Shown here: in pieces, positions 49,844 to 58,299 of the stretch | Layout of the letters: the number at the start of each line of letters is the position of its first letter | Position numbering within the stretch: the first letter of the stretch is position 1 | Notes under the pieces: model-generated | Told to the model about the DNA's origin: nothing | The model's database searches: none | What the model saw: only the letters and a program-made list of their open reading frames with translations | Translations under genes and position numbers: made by a program | From: Angustibacter luteus | Lineage (GTDB): Bacteria > Actinomycetota > Actinomycetes > Actinomycetales > Angustibacteraceae | Assembly (NCBI RefSeq): GCF_039541115.1 | Contig: NZ_BAABFP010000004.1 | Coordinates: 47,942 to 111,941, forward strand | Length of the DNA stretch: 64,000 nucleotides | Direction of reading: 5' to 3'

Positions 49844-50656
49844 CTACAGGCCACGCAGGAGGTCGACGACGGGGGCGAGCTTCTCGGCCTGGTCGACGCC
49901 GGCGCAGACGTAGGTGATCCCGGTCGCGTCCCGACGTCGCTGCAGCGTGGCCGCCATCTCCGCGGGTGAGCCACTCAGCAGCCCGGCGGCGTCGGCGGCG
50001 CGCAGGCTCTCAACCGTGAGCCCGAGGCGCTGGGTCAGCCAGGGCGGGAGGTCGTCCCCCACCGCCGTCAGGTTCATGTTGAGGACGACCTCGTCAGCGC
50101 GCTCACCCGCTGCCTCGCGGACGACGCCCGCCATCCTCGCGAGCGTCGCCTCGTCGGCGAGCGGCGGGGCGCCCAGTGCGACGACGTCCGCCCTGCGTCC
50201 GGCGAGCGCGAGCATCCGCGGTCCGGACGCGGCGACGGTCACGCGCGCGGCAGGGACGCGCTCGCGGACGGCGGCGATCGTGGTCTCGAGGACGCCGACC
50301 CGCTCGCTCGGGCTGCCGAAGGGCACCCCCAGCCGGCCGGCCTCCGCCTCGGAGTCCGGGCGACCGGCACCCAGGCCGATCTCGACGCGACCGTCCGCCA
50401 GCAGGTGCAGCGCGGCGGCCTCGGCGGCCACCAGGCCCGGCGTCCGCAACGGGGCCGCCAGCACGTACGGGCCGACCGTCAGTGACGTCGTCACCGACGC
50501 CGACGCCGCGCACGCCAGCATCGGTGCGACGCCGTCGAGGTTGTCCGGCACCAGCAACGAGTCGAAGCCGAGGTCCTCGGCACGGCGGGCCAGGGCCAAC
50601 CAGTCGGCGCGGTCTCGGACGGTGGCCACGAGGCCGAAGCGGAACGGTGCGGTCAT
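49844..50656 (-). CDS. LLM-class oxidoreductase (probably F420-dependent)
   Basis: A 270-residue TIM-barrel protein of the luciferase-like monooxygenase family (TIGR03621-like): FGLVATVRDRADWLALARRAEDLGFD, ALHLLADGRVEIGLGAGR and the late LLSGSPAEMAATL are characteristic. In actinobacteria such proteins use coenzyme F420. The ATG at 50656 is clear. Substrate unknown; a second member lies at 61249. Confidence 0.85.
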   Translation of the reverse strand: MTAPFRFGLVATVRDRADWLALARRAEDLGFDSLLVPDNLDGVAPMLACAASASVTTSLTVGPYVLAAPLRTPGLVAAEAAALHLLADGRVEIGLGAGRPDSEAEAGRLGVPFGSPSERVGVLETTIAAVRERVPAARVTVAASGPRMLALAGRRADVVALGAPPLADEATLARMAGVVREAAGERADEVVLNMNLTAVGDDLPPWLTQRLGLTVESLRAADAAGLLSGSPAEMAATLQRRRDATGITYVCAGVDQAEKLAPVVDLLRGL

Positions 50657-50766
50657 GGCTCCTCCAGGTCGCTCGTCGTCCAGACCGACGGTCCTACCTT
50701 CACCCCGGCGCCTCAGCCACGTCGTCCCCCTGGCGGTGACACCTGAGATACGCCCGCGGAGGTAGG

Positions 50767-51597
50767 TCAGGTGCGCGGGACCTGCAGGACCCGAGCGTGG
50801 CCGGGTTGATCCGGGTCGTCGAGGATCTCGCGGCCGTCGAGCCAGCAGGAGATGACGTTGGCGAGCTCGCCGGGGTGACTGAAGTTGATCGCGTGCGCGG
50901 CACCCTCGATCTGCACGACCGTCACGTGGCCCGGCGCCCGGCGGCCGATCTCACGGACCCGTGGCTCCGGTGGCATCAACGGGTCCCGGGCGCCGAGCAC
51001 CGCCAGCGCCGGCACGGGCAGCGCCAGGAGGCGCTCCTGCGACGGGTACCGGGTGAGCTGGCTGAACAACCGCAACGCGTTGACCGGGCCGAACCGCACG
51101 TAGTCCGGGACGGCGACCGGCATCATCCGTGGCGTCTCGCGGATGCCGTCCATCGCGAGCTGTCCGAGCGCGCGACGCAGCGGTCGGTTCTGGTAACCAC
51201 CGGCCGGCGAGACGAGCACGACCCCCGCCACCCGGTGCGGCGCCTCGTGGGCGACCTCGAGGCTGATGGGGCAGCCCATGGAGTTGCCGACCAGCACGAC
51301 CTTCTCGAACCCCAGCCGGTCCACGACCTCGAGCACGGTGCGAGCCAGCGCGGGGATGCCCATGGTGACGTCGGGGCGCGGGCTGCGTCCGTAGCCCGGC
51401 AGGTCCGGGACGACGTTGGGCCCGTGGCGCGCCAGCAGCCGAGCGGTCGGCATCAGGTAGGCGCCGGAGATGGCGAAGCCGTGGACGTGCACGATCGGCA
51501 CGCCGTCCGGGTCGCCGCCGACGCTGCGCCGGTAGAAGAGCGGGCGTCCGCCAACGATCAGCCGACCCTGCAGCCACGCTGTCCGGTTCGCCACCAT
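50767..51597 (-). CDS. Alpha/beta-hydrolase
   Basis: A 276-residue hydrolase with HVHGFAIS for the oxyanion hole, the nucleophile elbow GNSMGCP with catalytic Ser, a late Asp in LGARDPLMPP and His in EGAAHAIN. It resembles proline iminopeptidase/MhpC-type hydrolases. ATG start. It lies 110 bases upstream of the LLM gene on the same strand and could be co-transcribed. Substrate unknown. Confidence 0.83.
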   Translation of the reverse strand: MVANRTAWLQGRLIVGGRPLFYRRSVGGDPDGVPIVHVHGFAISGAYLMPTARLLARHGPNVVPDLPGYGRSPRPDVTMGIPALARTVLEVVDRLGFEKVVLVGNSMGCPISLEVAHEAPHRVAGVVLVSPAGGYQNRPLRRALGQLAMDGIRETPRMMPVAVPDYVRFGPVNALRLFSQLTRYPSQERLLALPVPALAVLGARDPLMPPEPRVREIGRRAPGHVTVVQIEGAAHAINFSHPGELANVISCWLDGREILDDPDQPGHARVLQVPRT

Positions 51598-51697
51598 GGC
51601 GGCAGCCTAGGCACCCGTTCGGACCAGAGCGGCGGAAACGAGTCCGCCCGGGCGGCCGACATCTGCCACCATCCGGGGCGACCTGGAAGGGGAAGAC

Positions 51698-52114
51698 GTG
51701 TTCCTGATGTTTCGTGGGCTGCCGGTCCTGATCGAGATCTGCCTGTTCGTCTACTGCCTGATCGATGCGATCCAGACGCCCAGTGACGAGATGCGCAACC
51801 TGCCGAAGGTGACCTGGGTCATCCTGATCATCCTCGTGCCGTTCATCGGCAGCATCGCCTGGCTGGTCGCAGGCAAGCCGACGACCCGCCGGCAGAGCGC
51901 CTGGGCGGCCGGCCGCGGCTTTCCCGAGTACGAACGCCCGCACGCACCCCGCGGATACGCCCCGGACGACGACCCCGCCTTCCTCGCCCAGCTGCGCAAG
52001 GTCGACGACGAGCACCGGGATGCCCTGCGTCGCTGGGAGGAAGACCTGCGTCAGCGCGAGGACAAGATGCGCCCCAAGGACATGGAGGAGCCGGACGGCG
52101 CAGCGCCGGCCTGA
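51698..52114 (+). CDS. PLDc_N-domain membrane protein
   Basis: A 138-residue protein with two membrane segments (about 5-24 and 39-59) of the PLDc_N type: CLIDAIQTPSDEMRNLPKVTW and PFIGSIAWLVAGKP. The phospholipase-D catalytic domain is missing; instead a charged coiled-coil tail (about 95-130) follows. Such proteins are common in actinobacteria and of unknown role, possibly membrane stress sensing. GTG start at 51698. Confidence 0.85.
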   Translation: MFLMFRGLPVLIEICLFVYCLIDAIQTPSDEMRNLPKVTWVILIILVPFIGSIAWLVAGKPTTRRQSAWAAGRGFPEYERPHAPRGYAPDDDPAFLAQLRKVDDEHRDALRRWEEDLRQREDKMRPKDMEEPDGAAPA

Positions 52115-52186
52115 CCCAGCACATGACGAGCTCGCACACACGATCTCGCTGACCAGTGGCAGTCAGAACAGCACGCGCCCGCGCCG

Positions 52187-53554
52187 TCAGCGTGCTCGGC
52201 AGCCAGTCATCCGGTTGCTGCGCATGCTGGTGATCAGGTCAGTGGCATCAACAGCAGACCGGCAGACGTCCTCGTCCCAGCCGTCGGGTGTGGGCAGACT
52301 CCGGACCTCGCGCGACAGGAGCAGGGGCAGGGACGCCGCCGCGGCGAGGGCCGCTGCCGCGAGGGTCGCCCCCGAGGCGCCCAGACCGTGCAGGAGCGCT
52401 CCGCCCGTCAGCGGACCGAGCGGCTGGATGACTGTGGCGCCGAAGGTGAGCCCGGCCCCGACGCGCCCCTGCAGCCCGTCCGGGGTGATCGCGCTGACAT
52501 ACGCCGAGATCGCCGCGACGCCGGCCGGGTGCACCAGCATCGCGATGGCGAACAACCCGCCGACGAGCCACGGGTCGTCGGTGAGGGCCATCGGCAGGAC
52601 GACGACACCGAGCACCACCGCAGTGGCGATGGCGAGGAGGCCGGAGGGCACCCGGCGGATCAGCGCGGGCGCAGCCACCGCCCCGACCAGGCCACCCAGC
52701 GCCGCCGCTGTCTCGACGGCCCCGATCTGCGCGGGCGCGGCGCCGGCGGCAGAGAGCTTCAGCACGATGACGAGGAACAGCGCGAGCAGCGCGAAGTTGG
52801 TCAGGGCCGCGTACGCGAGGTACGCCCGGAAGAACGGCCGGGCCCACAGGAACCGAAGCCCCTCGACCAGGTCCCGCCGCAGCGATGTACCGGACCGGCG
52901 GACCGGCGCAGGCAGAGGCGTCACGATGCGGTTCAGCACCAGGCAGGAGAACGCGTAGCTCGCGGCGTCGACCAGGAACGGGAGCCAGGGCTGCACCGCG
53001 TACAGCGCACCACCCAACGGCGGGCCGGCGAGCTGCGCGGCCTGCTGGCGGACCTGGGTCTGGCTGTACGCCTCCGGCAGTTGCGCCGACGGCACCAGCG
53101 ATCGCACGGCGGCCGTCTCTGCCGGGTCGAAGAGAGCCTTGGCCAGTCCGGTCGCTATCGCCACCGCCAGCAGGTGCGGCAGGGTCAGCACCCCGGCCCA
53201 CTGCGCCGTCGCCGCGCTCGCGTACAGCGCCGCGCAGACGACCTGCGCGGACGTCATCACCCGTTTGCGATCCCACTGGTCGGCAAGGACGCCGCCCGGC
53301 AGTCGGCCGAGCGTGCTGGCCGCAGCGAACGCGGACCCGACCAGCCCGGCTTGGAGCACCGAGCCGGTCAGTGCCAGCCCGACCAGCGGGAAGACGAGGA
53401 AGCTCATCGCCGACCCCAGCGACGAGACCGCCTGCGCGGTCCACAGGCGCATGCAGTCCGGGTGCCGCCACAGCGAGCGTTCCGCAGGGTGAGGGTCGGC
53501 GACAGCCGTCGCAGGCGGCGTCCCGTCCACCTCGGTGTCGCCGCCGCCGTTCAC
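52187..53554 (-). CDS. MFS transporter (drug/siderophore exporter type)
   Basis: A 455-residue protein with about 12 membrane segments. [11 protein letters not shown] is the loop 2-3 signature of the major facilitator group, and the overall pattern resembles the MFS_3/EntS exporters. It has no specificity marks. The GTG at 53554 overlaps the stop of the zinc-finger regulator gene, so both are expressed together and the regulator probably controls this exporter. Confidence 0.88.
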   Translation of the reverse strand: MNGGGDTEVDGTPPATAVADPHPAERSLWRHPDCMRLWTAQAVSSLGSAMSFLVFPLVGLALTGSVLQAGLVGSAFAAASTLGRLPGGVLADQWDRKRVMTSAQVVCAALYASAATAQWAGVLTLPHLLAVAIATGLAKALFDPAETAAVRSLVPSAQLPEAYSQTQVRQQAAQLAGPPLGGALYAVQPWLPFLVDAASYAFSCLVLNRIVTPLPAPVRRSGTSLRRDLVEGLRFLWARPFFRAYLAYAALTNFALLALFLVIVLKLSAAGAAPAQIGAVETAAALGGLVGAVAAPALIRRVPSGLLAIATAVVLGVVVLPMALTDDPWLVGGLFAIAMLVHPAGVAAISAYVSAITPDGLQGRVGAGLTFGATVIQPLGPLTGGALLHGLGASGATLAAAALAAAASLPLLLSREVRSLPTPDGWDEDVCRSAVDATDLITSMRSNRMTGCRAR

Positions 53555-53916
53555 AGCGTCGAGGTCGTGGGACCGCGGTGGGCGAAGCGCTCCCACGCCG
53601 ACTGCTTGGACATGCCCAGCGCCTGCCCGATCCTTGCCCAGGTGACCTGGCGGGCGCGCAACCGGACCACCCGGTCCGCGACCGCGTCCTCGACCGCTTC
53701 GTGGGTGGCGGACACCCGGGCGATGTCGACCAGCAGATCCTCGTCGGTGCGGTCGTCCAGCGACGGGAAGTGCGGAGTCGCCCGGCCGTCGAAGATCAGC
53801 TGGCACAGGGCGACGCACTCGTCGCAGATGTACACGCCCGGGCCTTTCACGAGGTGGGCCGTCTCGCCCTGACCCTTGCCGCAGAACGAGCACCTCGGTA
53901 CGAACGCTTCGACCAT
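53551..53916 (-). CDS. ClpX-type zinc finger/HTH protein
   Basis: A 121-residue protein. The N-terminal part has the ClpX zinc-binding domain: [18 protein letters not shown] and ICDECVALC (four cysteines). The AAA+ module of ClpX is missing. Instead the C-terminus has a helix-turn-helix, [20 protein letters not shown]. The ATG at 53916 follows GAGGGTGGG. It may be a regulator that senses a ClpX-like ligand or partner, and it is coupled to the MFS gene. Confidence 0.82.
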   Translation of the reverse strand: MVEAFVPRCSFCGKGQGETAHLVKGPGVYICDECVALCQLIFDGRATPHFPSLDDRTDEDLLVDIARVSATHEAVEDAVADRVVRLRARQVTWARIGQALGMSKQSAWERFAHRGPTTSTL

Positions 53917-54014
53917 GGCAGACCCACCCTCTCGCCCGCCGTCAGGCATTCCCTGACGCGGTTTGTCAGGCTACACCTGACGCTGCTCGTCCAGGCGCCG
54001 AAACCCTGAACGAC

Positions 54015-54050
54015 GAAACCCCGCCGGGACCGGGGTCCAGGCGGGGTTTC
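54015..54050 (-). terminator. Hairpin terminator downstream of tRNA-Ser(CGA)
   Basis: GAAACCCCGCC and GGCGGGGTTTC form an 11-base perfect stem. On the minus strand it follows the tRNA 3' end by about 25 bases and runs into TTTCGTCGTTC. Confidence 0.8.
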
Positions 54051-54075
54051 AGGCCCTCAACTCGCAAGGACCGCG

Positions 54076-54165
54076 TGGCGGTGGCGGTGGGATTTGAACC
54101 CACGGAGGAGTTACCCCCTCACACGCTTTCGAGGCGTGCTCCTTAGGCCGCTCGGACACGCCACC
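54076..54165 (-). tRNA. tRNA-Ser(CGA)
   Basis: A 90-base class II tRNA on the minus strand with CCA encoded. Acceptor GGTGGCG pairs with CGCCACC; the anticodon stem CACGC/GCGTG encloses CTCGAAA, giving anticodon CGA for the UCG codon. A long variable arm and GGTTCAAATCC T loop are present. Confidence 0.97.
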
Positions 54166-54178
54166 GCCGAGAAGGGTA

Positions 54179-54652
54179 CTAGAGCCGGTGCTCGGCGAAG
54201 AAATCGAGCAGCAGCCGTGAGCACTCGTCAGCCCGGACGCCGCCGACCACCTCCACGCGGTGATTCACCCGCCGGTCGCGGACCAGGTCCCAGACCGAGC
54301 CGGCCGCCCCGGCCTTCGCGTCCCACGCACCGAGGACCAGACGCGACACCCGGGCCAGCACCAGCGCCCCCGCGCACATCGCGCAGGGCTCCAGGGTCAC
54401 CACGAGCGTGCACCCGGTGAGCCGCCACTCGCCCTGGGCAGCGGCGGCCGAGCGCAACGCCAGGACCTCGGCGTGCGCCGTGGGGTCGCCGTCCGCCTCA
54501 CGTCGGTTGACCCCGGTGCCGATCACCCGACCCCCGGCGTCCACGACGACCGCACCCACCGGCACATCACCGGACGACGCCGCCGCCGCAGCCTGCTCCA
54601 GGGCCAGACCCATCCACGCCTCGTCGGAAGGGTCGACCGACCAGCCGCTCAC
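54179..54652 (-). CDS. tadA: tRNA-specific adenosine deaminase
   Basis: A 157-residue zinc deaminase converting A34 to inosine in tRNA-Arg(ACG). His60-Ala-Glu62 and Cys90/Cys93 in PCAMCAG form the zinc site with the catalytic Glu. The GTG start overlaps the stop of the partner gene. It lies 13 bases from tRNA-Ser(CGA). Confidence 0.95.
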   Translation of the reverse strand: MSGWSVDPSDEAWMGLALEQAAAAASSGDVPVGAVVVDAGGRVIGTGVNRREADGDPTAHAEVLALRSAAAAQGEWRLTGCTLVVTLEPCAMCAGALVLARVSRLVLGAWDAKAGAAGSVWDLVRDRRVNHRVEVVGGVRADECSRLLLDFFAEHRL

Positions 54653-55260
54653 CGCAGCGCTTCGAGCAGCTCGTCGAAGCCGCAGCGCTCGCCGAGGTCC
54701 GCGACGACCGAGCCGGGGTCGTTCGGCGACTCCAGCACCAGGTCGACGAGGTCGGCTGGGTCCACCCCGAAGTCCTCCAGCACACCGGGATCACCGACCC
54801 ACGGCGGCGGCGGCTCGACCTCGATCGCGGCAGCCGCGAGGTCGGCCTCCGCCTCGGCCATCAGCGGGTCCTCGTCCAGCTCGTGGCCGTCCTGGTCCGC
54901 GTCGTCGTCGTCCTCGTCGTCGCCCAGGTCCGACTGCGCCGTCGTTGCGGCAGAAGGGTTTCGCAGGTCGAGGTACTCCTCGAGCTCCACCTCGCCGACG
55001 GGGGCGAGCAGCGTCGCGTAGTGCCCGGTCTGGCTGGCCTCGAAGTCACTGACGAACGCCCGCGGGTCGTCGTCCCCGTCGACCCGGATCAGCGCGAACC
55101 ACAGCTCCTCGTGCTCCACCACGGCCAGCACCGGACCGGCGTGTCCCGTGGAGCGCAGGTGCTCCGCCAGCTCGTCGAGCGACTCCACGTCGTCCACATC
55201 GACGTCCAGCGCGCGCCATCGCGACCCCGTGCGGCCGATCACTGCGCAGAAGTACGACAC
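54649..55260 (-). CDS. tRNA adenosine deaminase-associated protein
   Basis: A 203-residue protein regularly encoded before tadA in actinobacteria. It begins with [11 protein letters not shown] and has a conserved front half (about 1-95) with [17 protein letters not shown]. The middle is strongly acidic (about 105-130, rich in Asp) and the C-terminal part again folded. GTG at 55260 is the likely start. The partner relationship is known only from linkage; no activity is shown. Confidence 0.87.
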   Translation of the reverse strand: MSYFCAVIGRTGSRWRALDVDVDDVESLDELAEHLRSTGHAGPVLAVVEHEELWFALIRVDGDDDPRAFVSDFEASQTGHYATLLAPVGEVELEEYLDLRNPSAATTAQSDLGDDEDDDDADQDGHELDEDPLMAEAEADLAAAAIEVEPPPPWVGDPGVLEDFGVDPADLVDLVLESPNDPGSVVADLGERCGFDELLEALR

Positions 55261-55333
55261 CCATCCATCGTGGCACGACCTGAGCGCCGGGTGCAGGGTC
55301 CCAAAGCGACGTCCAGCCGGTACGTTCTCGGGT

Positions 55334-55972
55334 ATGCGCGTCCACGTCGCGGACCATCCGCTCATCGCCCACAAGCTCACCGCCCTGCGTGACGAGACCA
55401 CCGACTCGCCGACCTTCCGCCGGCTCGCGGACGAGCTCGTCACGCTGCTCGCCTACGAGGCGACCCGCGACGTCCGCGTGCAGCCGGTCGAGGTCCGGAC
55501 CCCGGTGGGCCCGGCGACCGGCGTCCGGCTGAGCCAGCCCAAGCCGCTGGTCGTGCCGATCCTGCGGGCGGGGCTGGGCATGCTCGACGGCATGGTCCGG
55601 CTGCTGCCGACGGCCGAGGTCGGGTTCCTCGGCATGGTGCGCGACGAGTCGACGTTGAAGGCCACCACCTACGCGAACCGGCTCCCGGACGATCTCTCCG
55701 GCCGCCAGTGCTACCTGCTCGACCCGATGCTCGCCACGGGCGGCACGCTGGCCGCCGCGATCCACTTCCTGGTGGACCTCGGTGCGGACGACATCACCGC
55801 GATCACCCTGCTCAGCGCTCCCGAGGGCGTCGCCCGGCTGGAGTCCGAGCTCGCCGGGCTCGACGTGCCGGTGTCCGTGGTGACCGCCGCCATGGATGAG
55901 CGGCTCAACGAGCACGGCTACATCGTCCCCGGGCTCGGCGACGCCGGCGACCGCCTGTACGGCGTCGTCTGA
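55334..55972 (+). CDS. upp: Uracil phosphoribosyltransferase
   Basis: A 212-residue salvage enzyme converting uracil and PRPP to UMP. The PRPP loop DPMLATGGT and the uracil-binding end [15 protein letters not shown] are intact; RAGLGMLDG is the conserved dimer region. The ATG at 55334 has GTTCTCGGGT before it rather than a strong site. It is divergent from the tadA partner gene. Confidence 0.96.
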   Translation: MRVHVADHPLIAHKLTALRDETTDSPTFRRLADELVTLLAYEATRDVRVQPVEVRTPVGPATGVRLSQPKPLVVPILRAGLGMLDGMVRLLPTAEVGFLGMVRDESTLKATTYANRLPDDLSGRQCYLLDPMLATGGTLAAAIHFLVDLGADDITAITLLSAPEGVARLESELAGLDVPVSVVTAAMDERLNEHGYIVPGLGDAGDRLYGVV

Positions 55973-56047
55973 GATCGGGCGATTCGGGCTGAGGTCTCGG
56001 CGCGCCTCACCCGTTCGGACGATCCGATCGGACAGGATGGCCGCTGG

Positions 56048-56269
56048 ATGGCGCCGTCCGACCCTGCTGGCGCGCCCACGAACGAGGAAGTGATCGGCAT
56101 CGGCAAGCTGAAGAAGCCCCTCATCTGGCTCGTCGTCGCCTTCTTCGCCTACGCGATCGTCAAGTCCCCCGACCAGGCGGCCGACATCGTGCACTCCGCC
56201 TGGAACGGCCTGCTCGACGGCCTCCAGGCCATCGGCCACTTCTTCGACGCCCTGCTGTCGTCGTCCTGA
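56048..56269 (+). CDS. Small single-pass membrane protein
   Basis: A 73-residue protein with a polar N-terminus, one membrane segment (about 24-40, IWLVVAFFAYAIV) and an amphipathic C-terminal helix ending in serines. No family is recognised with certainty. It lies 9 bases upstream of the PH-domain gene, so the two are probably co-expressed. A GTG at 56090 is an alternative start. Confidence 0.6.
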   Translation: MAPSDPAGAPTNEEVIGIGKLKKPLIWLVVAFFAYAIVKSPDQAADIVHSAWNGLLDGLQAIGHFFDALLSSS

Positions 56270-56278
56270 CCGTCTGAC

Positions 56279-56869
56279 ATGGGCATCATCCAGCCGGTGG
56301 GGCCCCGCTCGCGAGCACCGCAGCCGGCGCTCAACCCGATCGGCCTGCGTCGGGTCCAGCGGTACCTGCTGCCGAGCGAGCGCGCGGTCATCGTGACCCG
56401 GCGGCACTGGGCCGTGGTGGCCGTCCCGGTCGCCGAGGCGCTCCTCGGGATCATCGTGAGCGGCATCGCCGTGGGCAAGATCGGGGACGCCGCGCCGTTC
56501 CTGGTGAACGTGATCGCGCTGGCCGCGATCGCCCTGGTGCTGCGCGCCCTGTGGCGGGTCGTCGAGTACTGGTGGGACTGGTTCGTCGTCACGGACTCGC
56601 GGCTGCTGCTCACCCAGGGCCTGCTCACCCGCAGGGTCGCCGTGATGCCGCTGACCAAGGTCACCGACATGTCGTACAACGTGTCGATGCTGGGGCGGGT
56701 GTTCGGCTACGGCGAGTTCGTGTTCGAGTCCGCCGGCCAAGAGCAGGCCCTGCACAAGGTGACCTATCTCGGCCGGTCGGACGTGCTGTTCGCGGTGCTA
56801 TCCGAGGAGCTGTTCGGCGAGCAGGGCATCGTGGCGCGCACCCGCCGCCGGGCGACGTACGACGAGTGA
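56279..56869 (+). CDS. Membrane PH-domain protein (YdbS-like)
   Basis: A 196-residue protein with two membrane segments (about 46-70 and 78-98) followed by a bacterial PH domain (about 100-185): TDSRLLLTQGLLTRRVAVMPL and YGEFVFESAG. This is the bPH2/YdbS pattern. Function unknown; family members bind membranes or small peptides. ATG start. Confidence 0.87.
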   Translation: MGIIQPVGPRSRAPQPALNPIGLRRVQRYLLPSERAVIVTRRHWAVVAVPVAEALLGIIVSGIAVGKIGDAAPFLVNVIALAAIALVLRALWRVVEYWWDWFVVTDSRLLLTQGLLTRRVAVMPLTKVTDMSYNVSMLGRVFGYGEFVFESAGQEQALHKVTYLGRSDVLFAVLSEELFGEQGIVARTRRRATYDE

Positions 56870-56899
56870 CCCCACCCGGCCAGCCCCGCCATCCCGCAG

Positions 56900-56960
56900 A
56901 TATCCCGCTTTCCGGCGTCCTGGCGCTCGAATGAGACCGAATAGCGGGACATTCGGGTGG
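56900..56960. repeat. Imperfect inverted repeat between convergent genes
   Basis: TATCCCGCTTTCCGG on the left and CCGAATAGCGGGACA on the right form an imperfect stem with a core of seven or more pairs and a loop of about 30 bases. It lies between the ends of the PH-domain and acyltransferase genes and may be a weak bidirectional terminator. Confidence 0.45.
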
Positions 56961-56978
56961 ATGGGCAGCGGACGGGGG

Positions 56979-57737
56979 TTAGGCGGACGGCGGGGTGCGG
57001 GCCTCGCGGTCAGCGGCGTCGAGCGCCGCGGCCTCCTCCGGCGTCGGAGCCGTGCCGCCCAGGTGCGCCGGGTGCCACCAGGCGTCCTCGCCGGGCTTCG
57101 GCTGCTCCGGGGTGCGGCGCTGCAGGTCGTCGAGCAGCTCCTGCAGCCGGGTGCGCAGCGTCGCGGTCAGCTCGTCGCCGTCCGCACCCTTGGGCGTCGG
57201 GATCGGCTCGGCCACCGCGATCAGGATGTGCCGGCCCCGCGACGTGAGGTCCTTCGGGTGACCCTTCGTGAACATCCGCTGTCCGCCCCAGAGCGCGACG
57301 GGCAGCAGCGGCGTCCGGGTGGCCTGGGCCAAGCGCACCGCACCGGACTTGCACTCCTTCACCGTGAAGGACCGGCTGATCGTGGCCTCGGGGAAGATGC
57401 CGACGACCTCGCCGTCCTTCAATGCCGTCATCGCGGCCCGGAACGAGGCGGAACCGGCGTCCCGGTCGACCGGGATGTGGTGCATGCCGCGCATGAGCGG
57501 GCCACCGATCCTGTCCTTGAACACGCCGTCCTTGGCCATGAACCGGGTGAGCCGGCGGGACTTGCGGGGGGCGAGCCCGGCGAAGATGAAGTCGAGGTAG
57601 CTGACGTGGTTGCTGGCGAGCACCGCGCCGCCCTGACGTGGGACGTGTTCGGTGCCGGTGACGCTCACCTTCATGCCGAGGGCGAAGAACGCGGTGCGGC
57701 ACAGGCCGATCACCGGTGGGTACACGAGGTCGGCCAT
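56979..57737 (-). CDS. 1-acyl-glycerol-3-phosphate acyltransferase family protein
   Basis: A 252-residue PlsC-family enzyme of phospholipid synthesis. The catalytic box is SNHVSYLD (NHX4D), and the later GIFPEATIS supplies the acyl-acceptor pocket. The C-terminal tail is Pro-rich and probably disordered. No strong membrane segment except near the N-terminus. The ATG at 57737 is divergent from the next gene with 46 bases between starts. Confidence 0.9.
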   Translation of the reverse strand: MADLVYPPVIGLCRTAFFALGMKVSVTGTEHVPRQGGAVLASNHVSYLDFIFAGLAPRKSRRLTRFMAKDGVFKDRIGGPLMRGMHHIPVDRDAGSASFRAAMTALKDGEVVGIFPEATISRSFTVKECKSGAVRLAQATRTPLLPVALWGGQRMFTKGHPKDLTSRGRHILIAVAEPIPTPKGADGDELTATLRTRLQELLDDLQRRTPEQPKPGEDAWWHPAHLGGTAPTPEEAAALDAADREARTPPSA

Positions 57738-57783
57738 CCGCCGACCCTACTGCCGGGACGCCGGACCTGAGTACGGTCGGGTC

Positions 57784-58209
57784 GTGAGCCCTGCCGCACG
57801 CCGCTTCCCGCTGGTCCCCGCGACGACCGGGGAGCTCGAGCTCGGCGACCTGTTCGCCGTCCCGCTGAAGGGCGGCAACCTGTCGGTCTTCCAGGTGCGC
57901 GGGCTCAAGACGTCCGGGTCCGGCGCCTACACGCACTTCGTGGCCGGGGTCGTGGACTGGCGGGCGCCGTCCCTGCCCGTCGGGTTCGACCTGCGCGGAC
58001 GCCGGGTGCTGGTCGAGGGGGTGCTGCGCTTCGAGACGTTCGGACCGGACCGCGCGCAGGTGTTCGGCAACTCGGACCTGGTGGTGCCACCGGTGGCGTG
58101 GTCCGACCTCGCCAAGGCGTTCGCGGCCGGCACGAACGACGAGGTGTGGTCGTGGAAGAGCCTGCGCCGGCGGGCCGAGCTGGCGCTGAAGAGCAAGCCG
58201 GCGTCCTAG
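57784..58209 (+). CDS. Conserved hypothetical protein
   Basis: A 141-residue soluble protein with LELGDLFAVPLKGGNLSVFQVRGL at the start and WSDLAKAFAAGTNDEVWSWK near the end. No known motif is present. It looks like a compact beta-rich fold. GTG start at 57784. It converges on the transhydrogenase operon. Confidence 0.65.
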   Translation: MSPAARRFPLVPATTGELELGDLFAVPLKGGNLSVFQVRGLKTSGSGAYTHFVAGVVDWRAPSLPVGFDLRGRRVLVEGVLRFETFGPDRAQVFGNSDLVVPPVAWSDLAKAFAAGTNDEVWSWKSLRRRAELALKSKPAS

Positions 58210-58239
58210 CGCGGGCCCCCTTGTCGAGGGTTACGTCCA

Positions 58240-58267
58240 CTTCTCGAGGGTCCTTCGCCTCGAGAAG
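58240..58267. terminator. Hairpin between convergent gene ends
   Basis: CTTCTCGAGG and CCTCGAGAAG form a perfect 10-base stem with an 8-base loop GTCCTTCG. It lies between the hypothetical gene and pntB, whose stops face each other, and can act on both strands. Confidence 0.7.
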
Positions 58268-58299
58268 CGGGTGCAGACCCACTGAACGTGATCAACGTC
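58261..58299. repeat. Short intergenic motif, copy B
   Basis: GAGAAGCGGGTG followed by ACTGAACGTGATCAACGTC is similar to 29283-29320 (GCGAAGCGGGGGTGG then CTGAACGTGATCCACGTC). It ends inside the stop codon of pntB. Confidence 0.5.
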
